This document shows, piece by piece, positions 1 through 6,508 of a stretch of DNA of 7,827 bases (position 1 is the first letter of the stretch; each line of letters begins with the position of its first letter). Below the pieces are notes generated by a model. The model did not search any database, had not been told where the DNA came from, and worked only from the letters and a program-made list of their open reading frames with translations. The position numbers and the translations under genes were made by a program. Location: positions 1-7,827 of the forward strand of contig CANISK010000061.1 in NCBI GenBank assembly GCA_947470205.1, written 5' to 3'. The DNA comes from Neisseriaceae bacterium (GTDB taxonomy: Bacteria > Pseudomonadota > Gammaproteobacteria > Burkholderiales > UBA11063).

Positions 1-1
1 A

Positions 2-3000
2 CTTGGCTCTGGTGGTTTACGAGTAGGGCAAGCTGGTGAATTTGATTATTCTGGTTCACAGGCGATTAAAGCCTTCAAAGAGGAGGGGATTAGGACTGTT
101 TTGGTAAATCCAAATATAGCAACTGTGCAGACTGATAAATCCATGGCGGATGAGATATATTTCTTTCCGCTTGAGTTACAATACGTAGAACAAATCATCA
201 TAAAAGAAAATATAGACGCGATAGCTCTTGGCTTTGGCGGACAAACAGCATTAAATCTTGGCTTGGAGCTTTATAAAACTGGGGTATTGGATAAATATAG
301 CGTACAAGTTTTAGGGTCATCCATAGATACTATAGAGAAAACAGAAGATAGGGGTATCTTTAGAGATACATTAAATGAATATTCAATCAAAACCCCAATT
401 AGTAAACTCGTAACTACCGTAAGTGACGCCATTATCGCTGCTCGTGAAATCATATATCCTGTTATGATACGTTCAGGTTTTTCACTAGGTGGGCTTGGAA
501 GCTCTAGAGTGGATGATGAAATAACCTTAAGAGAAAAGGTTGCAATTGCATTATCTAGCGCACCGCAAATACTAGTTGAAGAATACTTAGTGGGATGGAA
601 AGAGTTTGAATATGAAATCGTCAGAGATATGGCGGATAATAAACTCACTATCTGCAATATGGAAAACTTAGATCCAATGGGTGTACACACGGGGGAGAGT
701 ATAGTAATTGCCCCAGCTCAAACTCTAAACGACCAAGAACACCAAAAATTAAGAAACATAGCACTACAATGTGCCACTATTTTTAATATCATAGGTGAGT
801 GCAATATCCAGTTTGCTACCAATCCAGACGATGGTGACTATAGAGTGATAGAGATGAACCCACGTTTATCACGCTCTAGTGCACTAGCCTCAAAAGCTAC
901 TGGGTACCCATTAGCATTTATTGCTGCTAAAATTTGTCTAGGGTATAAATTACATGAATTAAAGAACCAAATCACAAAAAAAACTACCGCTTTTTTTGAA
1001 CCAGCACTAGATTACGTAGTGGTTAAAATTCCTCGTTGGGATACCCACAAGCTCCAACTTGCAGAACGCACAATAGGCACGGAAATGAAAAGCGTTGGGG
1101 AGGCGATGGGGATAGGTAGAACGTTCCCTGAGGCGCTACAAAAAGCGATACAGATGTTAAATATCGGGGCTACTGGATTATATGACTATCCATGGGGTAT
1201 AAAAGATATTAAGTGTGAGATCGAATTTGCAACCGATAGACGTATTTTTGCATTATTCAAGTGGTTTATGACTGGTGGTAGTGTTAGTGAGGCTCGTAGG
1301 TTATCCAAGATAGACTATTGGTTTTTATCCCAAATTGAAGAAATCGCGTTATATACTCGCGTGTTACAAAATAATGACCTCACAAAGGATATATTACAAA
1401 AAGCTAAACAATACGGCTTTAGTGATATCACAATCGCTAAAATCAAAAATACCACAGAAAATCAAATACGACTAATGCGTATTGAACGTGGTATCACCCC
1501 AAAGGTCAAACAAATTGATACCTTAGCCGGTGAATTTGATGCTAAGACAAATTACCTATATATGACCTACCATGGAGACACGCATGATATTGATAACACT
1601 ATAGATGACATATCACAAAATAGTCTATGTATTATCGGGTCTGGACCATATTCAATAGGTTCTTCGGTGGAATTTGACTGGTGTACGGTAAACTTAGCGC
1701 GTCAGTTTAGAGCTAAAAAATACCAAGTTATTATAATAAACTCCAACCCAGAAACAGTATCCACAGATTACGATGAATCCGACAAATTATATTTTGAGCC
1801 ATTGAGTTTTGAGCGAGTATCAGATATATTAGATTTTGAGCGCCCATATGGTGTGTGTGTGAGTGTTGGAGGGCAGGCGGCAAATAATCTAGCTGTTCCA
1901 TTGTATAAAGCCAAATACCACATTCTTGGCACTTCTCCTGAAAATATAGACATGGCAGAAAACCGTGAGCTATTTTCAACTTTATTGACCACAAACAACA
2001 TAGACCAACCGCGTTGGGTAAAAGCACAAAATTTAACTGACGCTCGTGAATTTATAAAAAAAGTAGGCTTACCCGTGATTATCCGCCCTTCATATGTGTT
2101 ATCAGGCAGTGCTATGAAGGTGGTATTTAATGAGCAAAAACTTGAAGAGTACTTAAAAGAAGCTTTTTTAATCTCCAAAGACCATCCGGTTGTGATATCC
2201 GAATTTATTGAAAATGCAAAAGAGCTTGAAATAGATGGAGTGGCACATAATGGTAAAATTATTATCCATTCTATTAGTGAACACATAGAAAACGCAGGGG
2301 TACACTCGGGAGATGCCACAATCATATTCCCACCTGAAAGGTTATATTTAAAAACTGTGTTAAAATCAAAAGAAATTGCAGATAAAATTGTTGAGAGTTT
2401 ACAAATTAGCGGCCCGTTTAATATGCAATTTATTGCCAAACACAACGAAATCAAAGTTATTGAGTGCAATGTACGAGCATCTAGATCATTTCCATTTATA
2501 TCCAAAGTGACTAATCAGGATTATATAGAAATAACTGCGAACGTGTTATTAAATACCCCACCAAATAAAACTTATAATACTTTAGATACCAAAGTTATTG
2601 GCATTAAGTCCCCAGTGTTTTCATATAATCGGTTCAAAGGTTCAGACCCAGTGGCACATGTTGAGATGTCTTCCACCGGAGAGGTTGCCTGTATTGGACA
2701 TGATATATTAGAAACTTTTTATTTATCATGGCTTGCAACTGGGGTAAAATTACATGGACAAAAAATATTATTGGAGATTCATGAGAGATTTATTGATAAA
2801 TTATTGCCAATTATAACTGCGCTAGATAAAAAAGGCTGGAGCTTTATGGCAACTGAAACCACGCACGATTTTTTAGTGAATCATGGCATACAGTCCAGGT
2901 GCGTATTTAAAATTTCAGAACAAGTAGAGCCGAATATTCAAAGGATAATAAGCAATAAAGATGTTGATTTGATTATAAATTTACCGTATGATGCATTTAG

Positions 3001-3169
3001 CGCACACACAGATAATGACGGTTTTTTGATACGCCGTCTCGCGATAGATTATAATATACCTCTCATCACAAATTTTCATTTAACGGAAATATTGTTGGAG
3101 AGCTTAGTGATGCATTATGAATCTAAAAACTTAATGGTGAAGTCTTATAGTCAACTAATGATGAGATAA
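2..3169 (+). CDS. carB: Carbamoyl-phosphate synthetase large subunit, CAD-like type (5' end outside window)
   Basis: Makes carbamoyl phosphate from bicarbonate, two ATP and ammonia delivered by the CarA glutaminase subunit, feeding pyrimidine and arginine synthesis in the cytoplasm. The frame is open from base 2 with no plausible start. The visible part is 1055 residues against about 1073 for E. coli CarB, so only some 10-20 residues are missing, unless a CarA domain is fused upstream. The family's two-fold repeat is clear. The first ATP-grasp half begins at GSGGLRVGQAGEFDYSG (about nt 5-55) and contains GFGGQTALN (about 230) and RLSRSSALASKATGYP (about 862). The second begins at GSGPYSIGSSVEFDWC (about 1640) and contains NPETVSTDYD and CNVRASRSFPF (about 2466). 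An MGS-type allosteric domain follows (about 2800-3120), with RRLAIDYNIPLITN. Several motifs match animal CAD better than proteobacterial CarB. The reading frame is intact to a TAA stop. Family assignment is near certain. Confidence 0.97.
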   Translation, partial: LGSGGLRVGQAGEFDYSGSQAIKAFKEEGIRTVLVNPNIATVQTDKSMADEIYFFPLELQYVEQIIIKENIDAIALGFGGQTALNLGLELYKTGVLDKYSVQVLGSSIDTIEKTEDRGIFRDTLNEYSIKTPISKLVTTVSDAIIAAREIIYPVMIRSGFSLGGLGSSRVDDEITLREKVAIALSSAPQILVEEYLVGWKEFEYEIVRDMADNKLTICNMENLDPMGVHTGESIVIAPAQTLNDQEHQKLRNIALQCATIFNIIGECNIQFATNPDDGDYRVIEMNPRLSRSSALASKATGYPLAFIAAKICLGYKLHELKNQITKKTTAFFEPALDYVVVKIPRWDTHKLQLAERTIGTEMKSVGEAMGIGRTFPEALQKAIQMLNIGATGLYDYPWGIKDIKCEIEFATDRRIFALFKWFMTGGSVSEARRLSKIDYWFLSQIEEIALYTRVLQNNDLTKDILQKAKQYGFSDITIAKIKNTTENQIRLMRIERGITPKVKQIDTLAGEFDAKTNYLYMTYHGDTHDIDNTIDDISQNSLCIIGSGPYSIGSSVEFDWCTVNLARQFRAKKYQVIIINSNPETVSTDYDESDKLYFEPLSFERVSDILDFERPYGVCVSVGGQAANNLAVPLYKAKYHILGTSPENIDMAENRELFSTLLTTNNIDQPRWVKAQNLTDAREFIKKVGLPVIIRPSYVLSGSAMKVVFNEQKLEEYLKEAFLISKDHPVVISEFIENAKELEIDGVAHNGKIIIHSISEHIENAGVHSGDATIIFPPERLYLKTVLKSKEIADKIVESLQISGPFNMQFIAKHNEIKVIECNVRASRSFPFISKVTNQDYIEITANVLLNTPPNKTYNTLDTKVIGIKSPVFSYNRFKGSDPVAHVEMSSTGEVACIGHDILETFYLSWLATGVKLHGQKILLEIHERFIDKLLPIITALDKKGWSFMATETTHDFLVNHGIQSRCVFKISEQVEPNIQRIISNKDVDLIINLPYDAFSAHTDNDGFLIRRLAIDYNIPLITNFHLTEILLESLVMHYESKNLMVKSYSQLMMR

Positions 3170-3227
3170 AACCCCTTTAGTCTTTGAATTTTTTACGTTA
3201 CTTAGTTACATATAATAAAAGGAAAAA

Positions 3228-4577
3228 ATGAGAAAAAAAACAGTTAAAGCCAATAAATATGGCATTGATGCCACCATGATTCATGATGACGCATTGCAGA
3301 TTATCAAAAAATTACAAAATAATGGTTTTGATGGGTGCATTGTGGGGGGTGGGGTGCGAGATTTAATTCTCCACAAGACTCCAAAAGACTTTGATGTGGT
3401 GACTAATGCAACGCCTGAGGATGTAAGAAAAGTCTTTAGACGTAATTCCATAATTATTGGCAAACGATTTAAAATAGTGCATATAATATGCAATCATTTA
3501 AACTACGACAAATTAATCAATAATAGACCAATTAATGAAAGACATGTTATTGAGGTGTCTACTTATCGTAGCAATGTAGTACATAAACATGCCATAAGTA
3601 AACTTGGTAGGATTATGGTAGATAACAACTACGGTACGCAAAAAGATGATGCGTTTCGGCGTGATTTTACCGTGAATGCATTATATTACGACCCCATAAA
3701 AGAAGTGATAATTGACTACACGGACGGCATTACAGACATCACAAATAACACCCTTAGAATGATTGGAGATGTTAAAGCTCGTTATATTGAAGATCCGGTG
3801 CGTATTTTGCGTGCAATTAGACTTTCAATTAAAACTGGTCTTAATATTGAAGCAGATACGTTGCACCACATTGACACGCAAAAAAAATTGCTTCTTAATG
3901 AAAATAGCGGTAGGTTGTTTGAAGAAATGCTCAAAATTCTACTATCTGGTTACTCTATAGAGTGTATACAATACTTTCAACAAATGAAGTTCCCTAGGGG
4001 GGTTTTCGTATTATTTGATAAGCTTTTTTTGCGAGACACCATGGATGAGTTTGCATTAAAAGTGCTCAAAAAAACCGATGACAGAATAAAAGAAACCGGG
4101 AATGTATCTGTGGCATTTATATTAGCGGGTTTGTTATGGAATAATGTATATGATAAATGGCAAACGCTACTTCTAGAGGGTGGTTCACCCATTGGTGCAA
4201 TGCATGAGGCAATAGATGCAGTCCGAGACTATGGAAGACAAATTGGAATTAATCAAAACATCTATGGGATGATGAGTGAAACATGGATGATGCAATTAGA
4301 ATTTGATTACCCAATAGTCAATAAAATTTATAATATAAGCAACACCTCAAAAACTAGACAAGGTTTATATTTGTATAATATTCGTATGGAGTGTGGTGGG
4401 GTAGACCTCAAACTAAACAACTGGTGGAATGAATTTTTTCAATTATTAAACAATGGTGATGATGCACAAAAAAATATACATATTGATATACTGCAAAAAA
4501 TATGCAATATTGATACAAAAAATACATCAAAAAATAAAAAACGCAAGAAAAAAATTAATCATACGCATAAGGAATAA
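3228..4577 (+). CDS. pcnB: Poly(A) polymerase I
   Basis: Adds 3' poly(A) tails to RNA in the cytoplasm, which in bacteria promotes decay. It belongs to the class II nucleotidyltransferase family shared with tRNA CCA-adding enzymes. At 449 residues it is close to E. coli PcnB (about 465). The head domain carries GGGVRD (residues 40-45) and PKDFDVVTNATPEDV, with the metal-binding DxD at Asp54 and Asp56. RRDFTVNALYYDP (144-156) and EDPVRILRAIR follow, then RLFEEMLKIL in the RNA-binding region. The C-terminus is a lysine/arginine-rich tail (KNKKRKKK), as in PcnB and unlike most CCA-adding enzymes, which favours PcnB. Residues about 89-106 form an insertion before HVIEVSTYR that is longer than in E. 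coli. The ATG at 3228 has AAAAGGA upstream at good spacing. The gene lies 58 bases after carB and 65 before lpxK, in the same direction. A CCA-adding enzyme is the only real alternative. Confidence 0.94.
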   Translation: MRKKTVKANKYGIDATMIHDDALQIIKKLQNNGFDGCIVGGGVRDLILHKTPKDFDVVTNATPEDVRKVFRRNSIIIGKRFKIVHIICNHLNYDKLINNRPINERHVIEVSTYRSNVVHKHAISKLGRIMVDNNYGTQKDDAFRRDFTVNALYYDPIKEVIIDYTDGITDITNNTLRMIGDVKARYIEDPVRILRAIRLSIKTGLNIEADTLHHIDTQKKLLLNENSGRLFEEMLKILLSGYSIECIQYFQQMKFPRGVFVLFDKLFLRDTMDEFALKVLKKTDDRIKETGNVSVAFILAGLLWNNVYDKWQTLLLEGGSPIGAMHEAIDAVRDYGRQIGINQNIYGMMSETWMMQLEFDYPIVNKIYNISNTSKTRQGLYLYNIRMECGGVDLKLNNWWNEFFQLLNNGDDAQKNIHIDILQKICNIDTKNTSKNKKRKKKINHTHKE

Positions 4578-4642
4578 TTTTTGAGATTCAACATGGTGCA
4601 AAATCTAAAAATGATGCAAAAATGATCATTACACGGATACTT

Positions 4643-5635
4643 ATGAGACATTGGTATACCAAAACAAATCCAATACTCACATTTTTTTTATTCCCATTAT
4701 CTTACTTATTTCGTCTTATAGTGGGCATTCGCCACTATTTATATCAACACAATATTCTAAAAAAATACTCCGTGCCAGTTCCAGTGATTATTGTCGGTAA
4801 TATTACTGTAGGAGGGGTTGGCAAAACTCCATTTTCCATACATCTAGCAAAACAATTTATAAATAATAATATAAATGTCGGGGTGGTACTTCGTGGATAC
4901 AAGGGGAGTAATGAAAATTATACTACGGTAGTTGATAAAAATTCCACAAGTGAAATGGTGGGGGATGAGGCGATGCTCTACATGAAAGCTGGTATACCGG
5001 TTGTTATAGGGCGAAATCGTTATTTAGCGGCTAAAAGATTACTTTTAGAGTATCCCAATACAAAGTTTATAATTAGTGATGATGGATTGCAACACTACAA
5101 ACTCAAAAGAGATTATGAGATTATAGTTGTAGATGGCGCCAACACACTGGGAAATGGCTACATGCTACCCATGGGCCCTTGCAGGGAACCTCAAAGCCGT
5201 CTCTTAACAGCGGATGCAATCATCTTAACCAACATAGACAATAATCCAAATGAAATCAATAACTTCAAAAACAAATATAACATTCCGTCACAAATCCCAA
5301 TACTACAACAAAAAACCATCCTTAAAAGAATATACAATCCAATATCAGACAAAGTTATACCTATACAAGAACTACAAAGCGCAACAACACATAAAATAGT
5401 TGCAATGACTGGAATTGGTAACCCAGATAAATTTTTTAATTTTATAAATTCATTGGATATTAAATTGTACAAAACATATCAATACCCAGATCATCATTAT
5501 TTTAAACCAGAAGATATTCCGGTGGATTGTGATATTATATTAGTAACCAGTAAAGATTATGTAAAACTACAACAATATCAAAATAGTAAAATATTGGTAG
5601 TGGATATCGATATTGATATACAGCCCGTTAGTTAA
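4643..5635 (+). CDS. lpxK: Tetraacyldisaccharide 4'-kinase (lipid A synthesis)
   Basis: Phosphorylates the 4' position of the tetraacyl-disaccharide 1-phosphate, the sixth step of lipid A synthesis, at the inner face of the inner membrane. The N-terminus has a hydrophobic membrane segment (residues about 10-30, PILTFFLFPLSYLF), then the P-loop GNITVGGVGKTP (52-63). The family's other catalytic motifs are present: VGDE (Asp108, Glu109), DDGLQH (146-151), MLPMGPCREP and PDHH (Asp283, His284). All key acids and the histidine I would expect are there, so the enzyme should be active. I chose the ATG at 4643 because GGA lies 5 bases upstream and the 330-residue product aligns with the E. coli start (about 328). 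An in-frame ATG at 4622 would add seven residues but has no ribosome site. In many gammaproteobacteria lpxK follows msbA; here it follows pcnB, probably in the same transcript. Confidence 0.95.
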   Translation: MRHWYTKTNPILTFFLFPLSYLFRLIVGIRHYLYQHNILKKYSVPVPVIIVGNITVGGVGKTPFSIHLAKQFINNNINVGVVLRGYKGSNENYTTVVDKNSTSEMVGDEAMLYMKAGIPVVIGRNRYLAAKRLLLEYPNTKFIISDDGLQHYKLKRDYEIIVVDGANTLGNGYMLPMGPCREPQSRLLTADAIILTNIDNNPNEINNFKNKYNIPSQIPILQQKTILKRIYNPISDKVIPIQELQSATTHKIVAMTGIGNPDKFFNFINSLDIKLYKTYQYPDHHYFKPEDIPVDCDIILVTSKDYVKLQQYQNSKILVVDIDIDIQPVS

Positions 5636-5644
5636 TTTTAATCC

Positions 5645-5671
5645 ATGACACAAAAAATTTGTCACTATAAT
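5645..5671 (+). promoter_or_regulatory. Candidate sigma70 promoter of the cysteine-rich gene
   Basis: A -35-like ATGACA (5645-5650, five of six matches to TTGACA) and a perfect TATAAT (5666-5671) are separated by 15 bases, a little short of the usual 17. Transcription would start near 5678, giving a leader of about 40 bases before the ATG at 5719. A weak inverted repeat (TGACA 5646-5650, TGTCA 5660-5664) overlaps the -35 and spacer. It could be chance, a remnant lpxK terminator or an operator. The short spacer limits confidence. Confidence 0.42.
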
Positions 5672-5707
5672 ATTAAAATTTACTAATAATCGCCACCAAC
5701 TCCTTGG

Positions 5708-5712
5708 AAGGA
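5708..5712 (+). promoter_or_regulatory. Ribosome binding site deciding the start of the cysteine-rich gene
   Basis: AAGGA within GGAAGGAAG lies 6 bases before the ATG at 5719. It overlaps the region of an earlier in-frame TTG (5704), which therefore cannot be the start. It is preceded by TCCT (5701-5704), which could pair with AGGA (5709-5712) across a 4-base loop and partly mask the site. Confidence 0.7.
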
Positions 5713-5718
5713 AGACAA

Positions 5719-6303
5719 ATGAAACCAACAATTTATTTAATAATGGGATTATTGTTAATTACCATTGGTAATGTAAACTATGTTTTTGCAAATAATGAAT
5801 GTGCAGATATCATGAAGACATCTTTGGATAAATGTCAATTAATATACAAGGATGATGCTCTAACAAGTTGCAGTATCGGTGTTATGCATGTTGATGGAAA
5901 ATGTAATACGGATCCAACCACAAAATGTGATAGTTATGACCAGGGTGCTGATGCATACTGTAAAAATTCTAGCGATATACCAGACAGCGCAGCTTGTGTA
6001 TTTGGAATAAATACATCAATTAACGTCTGTATGAATCTTGCACGAAAACAGATCTGTAACCCCATCAATGATAAATCTTTGGATAAATGTCAATCAAAAT
6101 ACATGGGTGATGAGAATAAAAGGGTAAGTTGCACTACGGGTGTTATGCATGTTGTGGGAATATGTAATATGGATCCAACCACAAAATGTGATAGTTATGA
6201 CCATGGTGCTGACACATACTGTAAGAATAATTTTAAAACAACACCAGAGATCAATGCTTGTATTGATGGAATAAATATATCAGTTAACTCCTGTAAAGAA
6301 TGA
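5719..6303 (+). CDS. Secreted cysteine-rich protein of four tandem twin C-x10-C modules
   Basis: I do not recognise the family. The 194-residue product starts with a signal peptide (residues 1-24, ending YVFA before NNEC), so it is exported, probably by Sec with signal peptidase I cleavage after Ala24. The mature part has 16 cysteines: 28, 39, 51, 62, 70, 81, 93, 104, then 113, 124, 138, 149, 157, 168, 181, 192. These form four modules of C-x10-C, an 11-13 residue linker, then C-x2-G-x7-C, with 7-8 residues between modules. Modules 1 and 3 resemble each other (SLDKCQ, GVMHV), as do 2 and 4 (CDSYD, GADxYCKN), so a two-module unit was duplicated. The even cysteine count, Sec signal and twin spacing suggest disulfide-linked helical hairpins formed in the periplasm or outside. 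TGA and TAA stops stand in tandem at the end. The function is unknown; an envelope or secreted effector role is inference. Confidence 0.85.
   Translation: MKPTIYLIMGLLLITIGNVNYVFANNECADIMKTSLDKCQLIYKDDALTSCSIGVMHVDGKCNTDPTTKCDSYDQGADAYCKNSSDIPDSAACVFGINTSINVCMNLARKQICNPINDKSLDKCQSKYMGDENKRVSCTTGVMHVVGICNMDPTTKCDSYDHGADTYCKNNFKTTPEINACIDGINISVNSCKE
5800..6030 (+). repeat. Internal duplication, copy 1 (modules 1 and 2)
   Basis: This copy encodes residues 28-104 with eight cysteines and pairs with 6055-6294. The two copies share exact DNA blocks: 19 bases starting at 5821 and 6076, and 33 bases starting at GGATCC at 5910 and 6171. The offset changes from 255 to 261 because of two extra codons in copy 2, in the linker before Cys138. 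DNA-level identity implies a fairly recent duplication or ongoing homogenisation. Confidence 0.85.
6055..6294 (+). repeat. Internal duplication, copy 2 (modules 3 and 4)
   Basis: This copy encodes residues 113-192, again with eight cysteines in the same order as copy 1. The linkers are slightly longer: 13 residues between the second and third cysteines and 12 between the sixth and seventh, against 11 in copy 1. Conserved positions include SLDKCQ, GVMHV, DPTTKCDSYD and GAD-YCKN. Confidence 0.85.
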
Positions 6304-6349
6304 TAAAACAACTTTACACATATCCAAATCAACTTTTTACAAACTTTTC

Positions 6350-6383
6350 CCAATTCACTATTATACTGATAATAGTGAATTGG
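6350..6383 (+). terminator. Rho-independent terminator after the cysteine-rich gene
   Basis: A perfect 14-bp inverted repeat has arms at 6350-6363 and 6370-6383 around a 6-base loop; a T-A pair can extend it to 15 bp with an ACTG loop. ATTAGTTTT follows the hairpin. It lies 46 bases past the stop at 6303 and before the next promoter candidate, so it probably separates the two exported-protein genes. The stem is AT-rich but long. Confidence 0.75.
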
Positions 6384-6439
6384 ATTAGTTTTAAATCTTA
6401 GTATCTCTTAGTACCTATATCAATCTTAATAATCTTGTA

Positions 6440-6448
6440 TGTTATAAT
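6440..6448 (+). promoter_or_regulatory. Candidate extended -10 promoter of the propeller gene
   Basis: TGTTATAAT contains the extended -10 TG, one base, then a perfect TATAAT (6443-6448). No good -35 hexamer is seen at 16-18 bases upstream, which extended -10 promoters can do without. Transcription would start near 6455, giving a leader of about 54 bases. The hairpin at 6350-6383 lies just upstream, consistent with an independent transcript. Confidence 0.5.
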
Positions 6449-6495
6449 TTACTCTTCAATTAATTACATGAGCGCGATGAAATGATTTTTATCTA

Positions 6496-6501
6496 AAGGA
6501 G
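6496..6501 (+). promoter_or_regulatory. Ribosome binding site deciding the GTG start
   Basis: AAGGAG is a strong Shine-Dalgarno sequence 7 bases before the GTG at 6509. The in-frame TTG at 6503 is only one base downstream and cannot be served by it. Confidence 0.75.
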
Positions 6502-6508
6502 ATTGGAA

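Noticed and set aside
101..103. TTG at 101 as the start of carB
   Set aside because: The frame is open and matches the conserved CarB N-terminus all the way back to base 2, so the true start lies outside the window.
1768..2505. Long minus-strand open frame inside carB (245 codons)
   Set aside because: It lies wholly inside the conserved CarB coding sequence, has no recognisable domain, and is best explained as a shadow of the plus-strand gene.
2700..3169. End of carB fused to dihydroorotase or aspartate transcarbamylase, as in CAD
   Set aside because: The frame stops at 3169 after the allosteric domain, and the next gene is pcnB.
3211..3216. TATAAT between carB and pcnB as a pcnB promoter
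   Set aside because: It lies 11 bases before the ATG, so a transcript would start at or after the ribosome site, and no -35 at proper spacing is seen.
5191..5472. Minus-strand frame inside lpxK with hydrophobic stretches
   Set aside because: Antisense to conserved lpxK codons with no ribosome site or recognisable family; the hydrophobic look comes from antisense AT-rich codons.
5646..5664. Hairpin TGACA...TGTCA as an lpxK terminator
   Set aside because: Only 5 bp of stem, no T-run after it, and it overlaps a better promoter reading.
5704..5706. TTG at 5704 as the start of the cysteine-rich protein
   Set aside because: It overlaps the ribosome site; the ATG at 5719 has correct spacing and gives a clean signal peptide.
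6503..6505. TTG at 6503 as the start of the propeller protein
   Set aside because: Only one base from AAGGAG; the GTG at 6509 has 7-base spacing.
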